Shown one piece after another: positions 1 to 10,500 of a DNA stretch of 64,000 nucleotides (positions are counted from its first letter, which is position 1; every line of letters starts with the position of its first letter). The translations under genes and the position numbers were made by a program. The notes beneath the pieces were generated by a model. It saw only the letters and a list, made by a program, of their open reading frames with translations. It did not search any database and was not told where the DNA came from. Source of the DNA: Takakia lepidozioides (Eukaryota > Streptophyta > Takakiopsida > Takakiales > Takakiaceae); NCBI GenBank assembly GCA_030704615.1, contig CM060731.1, positions 82,130,756 to 82,194,755 on the forward strand. The letters are read 5' to 3'.

Positions 1-143
1 AAGTGCAACACCCTTAAAATGCATCCGTAAGAACCTACTAATGTGATCCAGAAATCTGCATCGTTATCACGACTGCTCGATTTTCCACTTATATCGTTAC
101 AAAATGTCCAGCTAGGGATGCTATAAAGTCCAAATGAACTTAC

Positions 144-600
144 CGCAACTTCCTTGGTCCATGACGTCACTCACAGCGCCTTTCTCTCGCCAATCAATTG
201 ACGAAGGCACATTTAGCATGTGTGCATATCTAAAACCTCCATTTGACTTCAGGTGCGCAAGACGGCCGGTATTATTCAGCCTTTTGCCAAGATACTGCGT
301 CTCGAATTCTTCCAGAGTAAGATCAGCAAATTTATTCAACCCGAGCCGATAAGTCGATGTCTTTCGATTATGTGCATGTATGTACCGTAGATTGTCCTTG
401 AAGACTTGAAATCTATGCTCCTTTTCTTTGATGCCGTGGTACATCCTTGAATGCTTGGCGAGCCATGAGAGGAAGAGATTGAAGATCTGGCCATCGGAAT
501 CAAAGCTGTCGGGATCATATCCCACCATGGAAAAGTCCATTGCTTGCACGGGACAAGCTAGCAACGCCAACGTAGTTAGGAGCACCAGCTTTCCAGCCAT
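144..600 (-). CDS. Papain-like cysteine protease (C1A), first exon only
   Basis: Secreted or vacuolar cysteine endopeptidase of the papain family, N-terminal part. The ATG at 600 is chosen because it starts a clear signal peptide (MAGKLVLLTTLALLACPVQA); the upstream in-frame ATG at 696 would bury it. Next comes an I29/ERFNIN-type inhibitory prodomain (spaced E, R, F, N and a GLNKFADLT segment), then the start of the mature enzyme (VPSSIDWREKGAVSDVMDQG). The exon ends after Gly-Ser-Cys-Gly at a good donor (minus-strand GTAAGT at 143-138), just before where the active-site Cys segment of the family would continue. The next exon is not visible in bases 1-140, so the catalytic Cys, His and Asn lie outside the window. 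No frame damage is seen. Family assignment is firm; the exact substrate is unknown. Confidence 0.85.
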
Positions 601-917
601 AGCTTCTCTACCACCCATAATTGAAAGATCCCTCGATAAAAATTCCAAGACAGACTCTTGCAATTCACACCAATTCTCTACTCCAACATCGAACAAGCAG
701 AGGTGTTCACCGCAGAAACGATGCAGCTTCTCAAGCGCTCATGCCAAAGAGGGCGGAGGGACAGACATATGGAGTAAAGCTTACGTGGCTGCGAAAACGA
801 GACAGCACATTTAACTCCTACCCTTTTTGACATATTACTGGGCCCACCTGTGTGACCCACTTTAACTTTCCCAGCTTTTACTGGAGTGTGTAAGAACCAG
901 AAATGGAAAAAACAAGA

Positions 918-1100
918 GAGATAAAAGATAAAGATAAAGATTCTTTAACGTCCACTGAATTTACAGAGAGTACTGCTCAACACACAGGCTATCGAGGGCC
1001 CAATGGACGGTCTGAAGGCACATGTTGAAGGATTGAACCCAGGATCACCTAGGTTATGCACAGGCAAGGCACGAACACCCAACCAGTGGGCTACCTGAGA
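918..1100 (-). mobile_element. tRNA-derived SINE
   Basis: Read on the minus strand, it has a box A-like TAGCCCACTGGTTGG (1079-1093) and a box B-like GGGTTCAATCC (1032-1042), spaced as in a tRNA-type internal polymerase III promoter. The 3' part ends in GTGGACGTTAAAGAATC followed by a (CTTTAT)n tail. The GGACGTTA word is also found at the 3' ends of the LINE copies in this window, which suggests mobilisation by that LINE. Confidence 0.55.
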
Positions 1101-1149
1101 GGAAACAAAACCAGAGCCAAAAAACAGCCCAAAAGCAACTGCTGCTCAA

Positions 1150-2335
1150 GATTGTCTAGATGTGAACCGTGCAGGTAAGCTGCCAAGCATTTCTGATCCT
1201 CATAGTGGAAGACGTCAGATGGAGATTGAGTTCCACGGAATAGACACGGATCTCATAATATAGAGGGCAACAAAAGAAGAAGTGTTCTTCAGTTTCAATT
1301 TCCTGGTTGCGCCCGGTGCAAGTTGGGCATAGGCGGTCCTCCGGTTGCAGGCTTTCCCATCTGCCAGTCTCTATCCGTAGATTGTGGGTGAACCGCCCCA
1401 ATGCCCTCAGGAGGGAAGGAGATAAAGGCGCCGAAAGGTAATTGGGCCGCAAGATTTTATCATCACAGAGAACCAAGAATGGGCCGCGGAGAACCAAGAA
1501 TGTCTCTCGATAGAAATGGAGTTTTGTTGTGAGATTGGGTAGCTTCCAAGTTCTCCTGACATGTAGTTAGATAAGTTCGTTTCTAATGAGTCTGTTGCGA
1601 TCCTGTTTGGATGTGATTTCCATCCCTTCTCGATTCTCTGGCAATAGCGAAGCAATAGAGAGTCCATTGCGCTCAAAAAAACTGCACACTCGAGCATACC
1701 AGGAGTGCTTGAAACCTGCTGTTTTGAGCCTAATGGATGTTGCGAGGCTCTTGCCACGAGCCCCTTGGGAGGGAGGGCTTGTAGCCTTTTAAGAAAGATT
1801 GTAAGCCGGAAGAGGGGCCTCGGTTTGAAGTGGCACGCATGCAAACTCTGCACATAGGATGTGAGATGGAGTTGTGCCTCTGGCGCCAAGCATTGCTTGG
1901 AGAAAAGATGACTGCAATGGTTCCAGATTTTTTTCCCACCAGGAAACTGGGACACCAGGTGCCCAGAACTCACAACCATACGTGGCGGCCGGGGTGACAA
2001 GTGACAACGCTGTCAAATAGCGACTCTTTGGTTGGGGGGTGGCGCAGATGTATCTGTTTCCATTTGGCCTGAAGGCGGATGGAGGCCGCCTTGCCCTTCG
2101 TCAATCTGTCCAGGGCAGTTGATGCAAACTGGAATTTGGGAGAGTGACCCAGGTATTGGTATGACTTGACAATCTCAACTTCCTGTTGGTTGAAGATGAA
2201 TTTGTGGTCCGCCTGGCCATTGAAAACCATGATCTTAGTTTTGGATTGACTAAGATTGTTAAGAGAGAAACTTTTCAACGTCCACAGAGAGCTCAAAGAG
2301 CTTAGGGGACAAAACAAAGCAGGAGACAAGAAAGA
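1150..2335 (-). mobile_element. Decayed non-LTR retrotransposon (LINE), RT C-terminus
   Basis: Minus-strand fragments in shifting frames match the C-terminal half of a LINE ORF2: a KTKIMVFN...YQYLG segment of the reverse transcriptase (2160-2250), a PAATYGCEFW segment with the following helical region (1850-2010), and the terminal zinc-knuckle-like motif CPTC...EHFFFCCPLYY (1255-1340). Several frameshifts and stops break the frame, so it is dead. Bases 2255-2335 look like the 3' end of another copy (TAAGCTCTTTGAGCTC...GGACGTT), implying a nested insertion. The same 3' region recurs at 12.8-13.2 kb and 16.5-16.8 kb. Confidence 0.75.
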
Positions 2336-2506
2336 ATGTGGGGCCCTCAACAAGCACCCCAAAACAAGAAAAGGGGGAATTTCATTATTCCATCTCCAGG
2401 GGGGAAAGAGAGGGAGAGGATGAACTCTATGGAAACCCTACACTTGCATTCTCTCAATAATAATGGGAAAGTAGGAGGTGCTAAAGATCTTGGTGTTTTC
2501 ATGCAG

Positions 2507-3027
2507 GTCAAGCTATGAGTCAAGGCCGTCTCTGGGAGTTGTTCTCAGATCCTTCACAGTGGTGGGACAACAGGTTTCACAAGGTGAGGCTATCTTCATT
2601 CAGGAATTTCAAATAGTCTGTCAAGGACTTTGACCAAAGCTGGACGAGAATGTTGTGCATTGTATTGTATCTGCAGTTGCTTAAATACCAACTGCTCTTT
2701 GTCCTGAAAGACACAGAACAACTGATCCTTGTATGGGTAGCTTGCTTCAGAGGTAGGTTCCCTGTTAATTGGAAGACGCTGGAATAGTGTTTGCAGAAAA
2801 GTCCGAGATCACCAGAGTTCAGACATGAGCACACAAAGCAGGTCCTTTGGATTGATGGCTGGTCAAACTCTCCTTGGGTGAAAGCAGAGCTATCTGAGCC
2901 CAAGCCAGTGATGGCCTTAATGTCAATGTACATAATGGAGCTCCCTGCCAAGCATACAGCCGGTGAGGATTCAAGGGGTTCAACAAAGACGCATATAATT
3001 GGTACATCTCATCCACACAGTACATGA
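2507..3027 (+). CDS. OSB-type organellar single-stranded DNA-binding protein, partial
   Basis: Two exons can be read. The first (2507-2583) follows a TTTTCATGCAG acceptor and encodes GRLWELFSDPSQWWDNRFHK, ending at a GTGAGG donor. The second (2797-3027) follows TGTTTGCAG and encodes KSPRSPEFRHEHTKQVLWID, continuing with a WSNSPWVKAEL segment to a TGA stop. Trp-Trp-Asp-Asn-Arg, then a (P)EF/PDF segment, then LW and PWV is the PDF motif of plant OSB proteins, which bind single-stranded organellar DNA. The phase across the intron is consistent. I cannot find the targeting peptide or OB-fold exons upstream, where LINE debris ends, so this is probably a truncated gene. Similar exons recur at 57.5-60.3 kb. 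Confidence 0.65.
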
Positions 3028-3053
3028 TTGCATGAGGTTGCAAGTCTGTTAAT

Positions 3054-5671
3054 ATGCAGCAACAAGTCGGCACTCATGTAGAGGTCTTATTTTGGAGTAT
3101 ACAAGGGACTTTCAGGCTTGAAACTAAGAGTTTGAAGTCATTCAGGATGGCGGGATTGAATCAGGCACAGTTGTCTATATCAGGCTTCCCCACCATGACC
3201 ACTGCTGTTGAAAGAGGACCAGTAGATGGAGTCAACAAGGACTCTGCTAGCAATAGTGGGGTTATGAGGACCCTATGTAAGGCAGGACAAATCAAAGAGG
3301 CACTGCACTTTTTAAACCAACAAGGTATTTCAGCAGACTCCAATACTTATGTTGTTCTCTTGAAGGAGTGCATCAAAATTAAAGACCTGGAAGCAGGAAG
3401 GCGGGTGCATGCCCACCTTATCGAAAGTGGACTCCAGCCAAACATATTTCTATGCAACACACTTGTCAACATGCATGCCAAGTGCGGTAGTGTTATGGAT
3501 GCCCGCGAGGTGTTTGACAAAATGCCCAACCGAGATGTGTTTACATGGACTATGATTATGGCAGGATATGGTCAGCATGGGCAGGGTCAGGAGGCTTTGG
3601 AGATCTATGAGAAAATGATAGAAGAGGGGGTGACCCCCACCAGGGTCACATTCATTTGTGCTCTCAAAGCATGTGCCAGTGTAGGGGCCCTGGAAAAGGG
3701 CAAAGAGGTCCATGCTGACATCATCGAGAGTGGAATTGCACCGTATATTAATTTAAATAATACCCTTGTTAGCATGTATGCAAATGCGGGAGCATGAAGG
3801 ATGCACGTCAAGTGTTTGACACCATGGTTGAACGAGATATGGTCTCATGGAATGCAATGATTGCAGGATATGGTCAGCAAAGATGTGGTACAGAGGCTTT
3901 TGAGATGTACGAGCAAATGAAGTGGGAAGGGATGTCACCTGACAAGGTTACATTTTTGTGCATACTGAGTGCGTGTGCCAGCTTGGCAGTCATTGAAATG
4001 GGCAGAAAGGTCCATGCCGACATAATCAAAGCTGGAATTGTGCCAAACATTAATTTGGAGAATACCCTTGTCAACATGTACGCCAAATGCGGGAGCATGA
4101 ATGATGCGCGTCAAGTGTTCGACAATATGGCTGAAAGAAGTGTGGTGTCATGGAGCGCGATGATCACAGGTTATGCTCAGCAGGGTTGTGGGAGGGAGGC
4201 TTTGGAGGTGTATGAGCAAATGCAACAGCAAGGGGTGCTACCCGACAGGGTCACGTTTACTGGCGTTCTCAATGCTTGTGCCAGCTTGACAGCCCTGGAG
4301 AAGGGCAAAGAGGTACATGGTGACATGATTAAAGCTGGCATTGTGTCATACATTAACTTGGAGAATGCCCTTGTTGACATGTATGCCAAATGCAGGAGCA
4401 TGAAGGATGCACATCGAGTGTTTGACAGTATGGGTCAACATGATGTGGTCTCATGGAACACCATGATTACAGGATATGCTCAGCATGGGTGTGGTAGGGA
4501 GGCTTTGGAGCTCTATGAGCAAATGATACAGGATGGAGTGATGCCTGACAAGTTCACGTTCACATGTGTGCTCAATGCCTGTGCCAGCCTGACAGCCCTG
4601 GAAAAGGGCATGGAAGTTCATGCTGACATCAAAAAATCTGGAATTGTGCCAAATGTCGTCGTCGAGACTGCACTTGTCAACATGTACGCCAAATGCGGGA
4701 GGATGAAGAATGCACGGCAAGTGTTCGACAATATGCCTCAAAGGAATGTGGTCTCATGGAGTACAATCATGGCAGGATATGGTCAGCATGGCTGTGGTAG
4801 GGAGGCCCTCCAACTATTTGTAAAAATGCAACAGCTTCACTTGAAGCCAGATGGTGTCACCTTTATATCTCTTCTCTCTGCATGTAGTCATGCAGGCCTA
4901 CTGGATGAAGGCCGTCATTACTTTCATTCCATGCATCAAGATTATTGCATCACTGCCACAGTGGAGCATTTTGGCTGCATGGTGGACCTGCTTGGTCGCG
5001 CAGGGAGATTGGATGAGGCAGAGGACTTCATTAACAAAATGCCAATCCAACCAAGTGCTTTGGTGTGGGGGGCCTTGCTTGGTGCCTGCAGAACTCATGG
5101 AAATGTGAAGCTAGCAGAACATGCTGCAAAATGCCTTCTCAAGTGTGATCCACAGCATGCTCCAGCATATGTGCTGCTATCGAACATATATGCTGCGGCT
5201 GGCAGGAGGGATGATCAAGCAAAGGTGAGAAAAGTGATGGAGGACAGGTGTGTTAGAAAGGAACAAGGGCGCTGCTTCATTGAGATTGGCAAACAGGTGC
5301 ATACATTTGTTGTAGAAGACAAATTCCATCCCCAAATCAAAGAAATCCATGCCGAGTTGAACAGATTGTCGGGGCCGATGAAGGAAGCCGGGTATGTTCC
5401 TGACACACGCTTTGTATTGCATGATGTGGAGGAGGAGATGAAGGAATTTTCTCTTTGCCACCATGGTGAGAAGCTTGCCATTGCTTTTGGGCTCATCAGC
5501 ACCCCCCCTGGCATGACTCTCCGCATCACTAAGAACCTTCGGGTATGCGGTGACTGCCACACTGCCACCAAGTATATCTCCAAGATTGTTGGCCGAGCTC
5601 TTATTGTCCGAGATGCTAACCGGTTTCATCACTTCCAAGATGGTGTTTGTTCTTGTGGGGATTATTGGTGA
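3054..5671 (+). CDS. PPR-DYW RNA editing factor, intronless, with one frameshift
   Basis: Predicted organellar C-to-U RNA editing protein. Two open frames (3054-3797 and 3794-5671) join at a 1-base deletion near 3780-3785: every other repeat reads MYAKCGS at this place, but here the run reads GCAAATGCGGG and shifts frame. ATG 3147 ([12 protein letters not shown]) is the more natural start; 3054 is the longest. The protein has about seven P-L-S triplets of roughly 101 residues, so alike that the DNA is a 303-bp tandem repeat. Then come E1/E2 ([11 protein letters not shown] onward) and a complete DYW domain with His-Gly-Glu (HxE, deaminase), CGDCH and the terminal CSCGDYW that bind zinc. It directly follows an OSB fragment. 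The frameshift would remove the DYW domain if real; an assembly error is possible. Confidence 0.88.
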
Positions 5672-6248
5672 AATGACGATGTTGAAAGCTTTTCAAACGT
5701 AAGGTCTGAAGTAATCATTATTTGCAAAAGGTGTTGGAGTGCGATTCTACTGATGTCTCAGAAAACTTTATTGCAGAGGACTAGTGGGCAGACGGGGAAC
5801 CCTGAGACTACAGGAGCTAAAACTATGGCCTCAAATAGGTCAAGCAAGCATATCTTCATGAGATAGAGGAAGACCATGCACCCCTAGATTGTTTTTCTCT
5901 GGAAAATGCGGAATTGGCTAGCATCTCAATATATATTGACTCCTATTCATAATACTTGCAATATGAACTGAAGAAGATTCCAAATTGATCAGTGTTGTTT
6001 TTCCAATCCTCATAAGAGAGCTGATGAGCTCACCTCACAATTGTTAGTCACTCTGAAAGCATACTAGTGGTTACTTGATTCCCCCACCAGTTACCCACTA
6101 GAGAGGTCCGGGACACTGGAGTGAGCCTGTACTGTTCAGCTTCCTCCATGCTACATGCCCATATCAGCTATGTTTGCGCTCCATGTGTTTATGCTGGTAA
6201 CTCCTTTAATTTGCAAAACAGCGAACCCAAACCGAAAACATGTTACGA
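5672..6248. other. Intergenic, no feature seen
   Basis: Presumed 3' flank of the PPR gene. I see no conserved reading frame, RNA gene or repeat boundary here. Confidence 0.5.
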
Positions 6249-6256
6249 GTTACGAC

Positions 6257-6724
6257 CAGTGTTGGACTGGTCTATAGGTGAAGGACTGGTATATAATCCT
6301 GGTATATGTACTGGTATTAGATACCAGACCAGGCTGGTATCAGTTCTTTCATACCAGCCACAATACCAGTACTAGAACCCGACGGATCGTTCGGTGCGAC
6401 CGACCTGGACGTAAAATGTGAGGCGGCGTTCCACGAAGACGTGGGCCCTATTTTCGGTGGCTCTGAGGCCCCCACCTTCTTCCTAATTTACTCTGGTATG
6501 TATACTAAAGTAATTTATGTGCACATCTGCCTATATATTTGTACTTATATTTGTATTTGGAATGATACCAGCTCATACCAGCTGGTATTGTGGTCATGAT
6601 ACTCATATTCATACCAGTATGTGGACAAAAATACATCTAGACCAGAATGATATGAAAGTTTTGTGATGCGTCTGGTACCAGGACCAGTTTGGTATGTCAA
6701 AAACATGATACCAGTCCAACACTG
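6257..6724. mobile_element. hAT-type non-autonomous element with 8-bp TSD
   Basis: The ends are inverted copies of CAGTGTTGGACTGG, the hAT-like CAGTG...CACTG form, and the element is flanked by a perfect 8-bp duplication GTTACGAC (6249-6256 and 6725-6732). The subterminal 120-150 bp on both sides are full of CTGGTA/TACCAG hexamers in both orientations, as expected for transposase-binding repeats. The 468 bp hold no transposase frame, so it depends on an element elsewhere. Confidence 0.88.
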
Positions 6725-6757
6725 GTTACGACGATAACCTAGTCGAAAACTCTGGAA

Positions 6758-6829
6758 TGTGGCTGCTGGGATTCGAGCCCAGGTCTCCACGGCCACAACG
6801 TGGAATTCTTACCACTAAACTACAGCCAC
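6758..6829 (-). tRNA. tRNA-His (GTG)
   Basis: On the minus strand a full cloverleaf forms: acceptor GTGGCTG pairs with CAGCCAC (6823-6829 with 6759-6765), D arm with TAGTTTAGTGG, anticodon stem CCACG/CGTGG around loop TTGTGGC with anticodon GTG, and T arm CTGGGCTCGAATCCCAG. There is no intron. A short T run (complement of AAAA at 6747-6750) follows the 3' end as terminator. It matches the well-known plant nuclear tRNA-His form. The hAT element's target duplication ends 26 bp downstream of it. Confidence 0.95.
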
Positions 6830-7317
6830 TTGCGTGAAGAAAATGGATTTTTTATTTTACATGTATGGAATAGTAGACCATCGAATGAATTTGTCTTAGA
6901 TCATAATGCATCCATCCCTTCAATTATATCTTGGAATATGAGTACTCCCCTGCTTCAGTTTCCCGCCACCAAGTTTCGGCAGCATCTCTCCAAATTCGAC
7001 GTTCAAACTTTCAAAGCGACATGGCTGGAATGTCTTTCACATTGGGCTTTGAGTAGGAGAATTCGAGCTGGAAATTGAAGTTCGCATCTTCGATTTGCTC
7101 CTGTTTTGATCATTGAAGCTAACAGTCGGGGGGATCTGCTGTAAGTTCAAGGCTCTACTCCCACGTTGACAACTCTCTACAATCCAGTCAATCTTCCCGT
7201 CATATCTTTCCAACGTACCCGTTCAAAGTTTGTTCTAAAAAACTTTGTCTTGCATTCTTTTGCCTACTCCGAGACAACCAATCTTTGCTGAGGTCTTGTC
7301 ATGAGGAACGGCTTGTA

Positions 7318-7378
7318 TCCTGCTTTCTTTTGTTCCATAAGCTCTTTGAGCTTCCCAGGACGCTATATAGCGTCCTGT
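7318..7378 (+). repeat. LINE 3'-end relic
   Basis: TCCATAAGCTCTTTGAGCTT followed by CCCAGGACGCTATATAGCG matches the 3' terminal word of the LINE copies at 12.8 and 16.7 kb (CCCATAAGCTCTATGAGCTC, then GACGTTAT). It lies in the 5' flank of the RAD54B-like gene, about 170 bp before its ATG, so it may be part of the leader or promoter. Confidence 0.5.
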
Positions 7379-7551
7379 TATTCAGTCGCTGAGCTTCTGC
7401 TTTCCACTTCTAAACATTTTGAGCATGCTCTTCCTTTTAATCTTCCTAGCTGCACCGTTTGTATCCTCTCCCAGTCTCTCTTCCTTTTCCAGAATTACTT
7501 TACATTCTCAATCTCCTCGATTGTAGTCACCTAGCTTAAACATTAACCACA

Positions 7552-10500
7552 ATGAGGAGTTCTCGAGCGCCGAGTGTACTCGCCAAGAAAGCCTCTGCAG
7601 CAGGCAATGAAAACTTGGATAAGGCTAACAGCATCACCTGCTCAGCAAATTCTGTAAACACCTTCCAGTTTCACAGGCGAAAGTTCAAATCTCCTTCAAT
7701 TGTGGAGTCAATTCCTTTAAAAGAACGTAGCTTCCCCCGCCAACCACTTTCAGAAGATAAACTCACAGGTCGTAATCAATGTTCGCCTGAGCTGAGGTTG
7801 AATGTGGATAAGTACGTCGCTGGTGAAAAAAAAGTTTTGCTGAAGTCTAATAGGCGGGAGGTGGTGGATGCTTCGAAATCAGTTGAGTTAGAGGTCAAAA
7901 TGCCGATGGCAGGAAACAGAGAACACTGTATGGAGACTGAATCTGATGGTCTTCAACCTAAGAAGATATTCACATCTGAAGGGATTTCACAGTTGTCAGC
8001 GGAGACTGATTGCAGAGGCGTCGGGCCCCCTGATGGCAGTTATGGTCCCCTACTGGCAAATGGCCTACTTAAAACCCCCTCTCAGATGGAGGACTGTCTG
8101 GCAGAGGAGCAGATATGCGAGGTTCTTGGATTGAAGCGAAGCTATGCCATGATTGAGGAGAAAGATGGCATGAGTTTAAAATCAATACAATGTCAGAACG
8201 GTAAGAGAACGAAGGCTCGCTTGCCTATGAGGGAGAGCCATTTGGTTGTCAGCTCAGAAATCGATGGTGATGTGGGAAAATCCGGCAACTCTGTGGCTGA
8301 AGAGGCAGCGGTTAAGGAAGCAGTGTCTTCACGAGATATCACTCCTGAACGACATGAGCGTTTACTTGCAATCGAGAGAACAGAAGAGAAATGCATCATC
8401 CACATTCCTGAAGGGAAAAAAGGAAGTCCTGAGACTCTTGTCATGTCAGGCAGGGACATTCCTCTGCACCCTAGCTCAGTAAATGTCAACTTCTCCTGCA
8501 CAATATCTAGATCTGGAGGTAAGTATTCAACAACTGCTCTTCCAACAACTGGAGATTCTTCCCTCCAGCTACTCTCCCGGAAGCTTCCACTGACTGTATC
8601 CACACCTGGCAATGACAAGAAGTTGGAAAAAACCATGGGACAAGGGCAGGTGGAGGTGCCAGCAGATTATTACAGTGTAATGTTTTGTGTAAGAAAGAAG
8701 AATGCAAAGCGTAAGGGCCCATGGTCTGATGGTGTTCTTGTTGCCCGCGGACGCCCATGCTCTCTTCAAGATCTTGAAGGAAAATTTGTATCTAAAGGGG
8801 ATGTCAAAGGCTGCAAGGATATGCCTGAAGGGGCTTCTCTTCTGGTATTTTCCTCATTTTCCTTGACCTTCAATGGATGCTTTGATGTTCATCCTTGTAC
8901 TTTTTTATGCCTTCACTATTGTGCCTCATTCCATCAGTTCCATTTGCAATGCTTGAGTAATATTCTAATTGATCTGTCTAGATTTCAGTTTTAGTAAATA
9001 TTTATGTAGTTGCACCAATTGTCTCTCAAAGGAAAGGAAAGGAAAGGAATTTTGTAACATCCACGGTCTGTCTTGAAAAGGAAGACATAATGGGAGTGTT
9101 GGAGGAATGAGGGCAGGAGGGCAGGAGGGCAGGAGGGAGAGGGAGGGAGGCTGGGAAGAAAGAGTGAGGCTTCAGTAGGCATTGCAATCTGTTCTCATGT
9201 TGCATCGGATATGCAGATGGGTAAATTTGAGGTTGAGGTCATGAGAAGAGCTTCGGAGGAGGAGTATACCAGTGGGACAATTTTCATGGGGGCTATCGCT
9301 CCGCAGTCTGATGCCACACAAGATGTAGCTCAGTCCTACAAGAAACGAACTTTCAAGAGCTTTTGTCCGGTTGGCTCACAAGCGTTCCGGTAGGAAGCCA
9401 CCATCCCCTCTCATATCTCTTCTGTTGCTGCTTTTCTCAGTCAGCTCCCTTCAGAATTTCATTTGCTAGCCACAATCAACTATGATCTCCATTGGCCTCC
9501 TTTTGAATCTGGGGTTTGGAACTAGCAGAGGGATTGTAGTTGGGATGTGCAAGGGTCATACCACCAGTAAAAATGTCCAGTGTACAAAATAAAGCACAAG
9601 AATTACACCCTACTTCCCTGCCATGGAAGTAGTTCCCCCCCCTTTGCCTCGGGACCGCTAGGCTGCTTCTTTCATTGCAGATGGATTATTGCATGGAGAT
9701 CAATCGCTTCAAATACCAGCCTAACCACTTGAAGTTATAGGTCTGGGGCACCAGTGGCTCCACGCATGATAATCAAAGAGGTATGCTCTTCCCTGCTCCT
9801 TGCATGACAGCTGCCGATTCCTTTCAAACCCATATATCTGTCTAGGGACATGGGTTGGAATCAATATTCAAAGCTAGCTTGTATAGTTCTCAACAGTGAA
9901 TGCGGGGATCATCTCTTATCCATGATTCACAATCAGGCCAACCATTCAAGCGAATCATAGCAGAACAGATAGGTTCTCCTTGTCTATACCAGCAGGCTTA
10001 GCCCTTATGCTGTACCTAGAGTTCATCTCAGTATCTAACATCGTGATGATGGATGTGGTTGTTTCTAAGGGCTCTCTGGTGCTCAGCGGAAAAGATGCTG
10101 GAGACGAAGCTGTACCTGTTGTTGTAGATCCGGTGAGTAGTCCTACTTGGAAGGCTGAAGTTCCTCTTGGTGGTTTGTATGGGGAATTTTCAGTGAGAAA
10201 GAAATGATCTGGTCGATTGTAGGAATTGTATTATCCATTCTTGCATGTGTAGGATGTGGGCCTGAATATTCTGTCTACTACAAGATATGATAAGTACAAT
10301 AATTCTTTGTTGACTATGAGCAGATTATGTTGGCAGTTACAGTGTATTTTAGTGCACTCAACAATTAAGGAGCTGCATGTGCTCCAGTTTGAGTGTCTTG
10401 CCTTCACAACCTGATAGTCTACTTCTAAGAGATTTTGCAGTATGTTGCAATGAAACTCAGGCCACATCAACGGGATGGAGTCAAGTTCATGTATGAATGT

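Noticed and set aside
3161-5638. Minus-strand ORFs with repeated peptides over the PPR gene
   Set aside because: They are antisense shadows of the PPR repeats.
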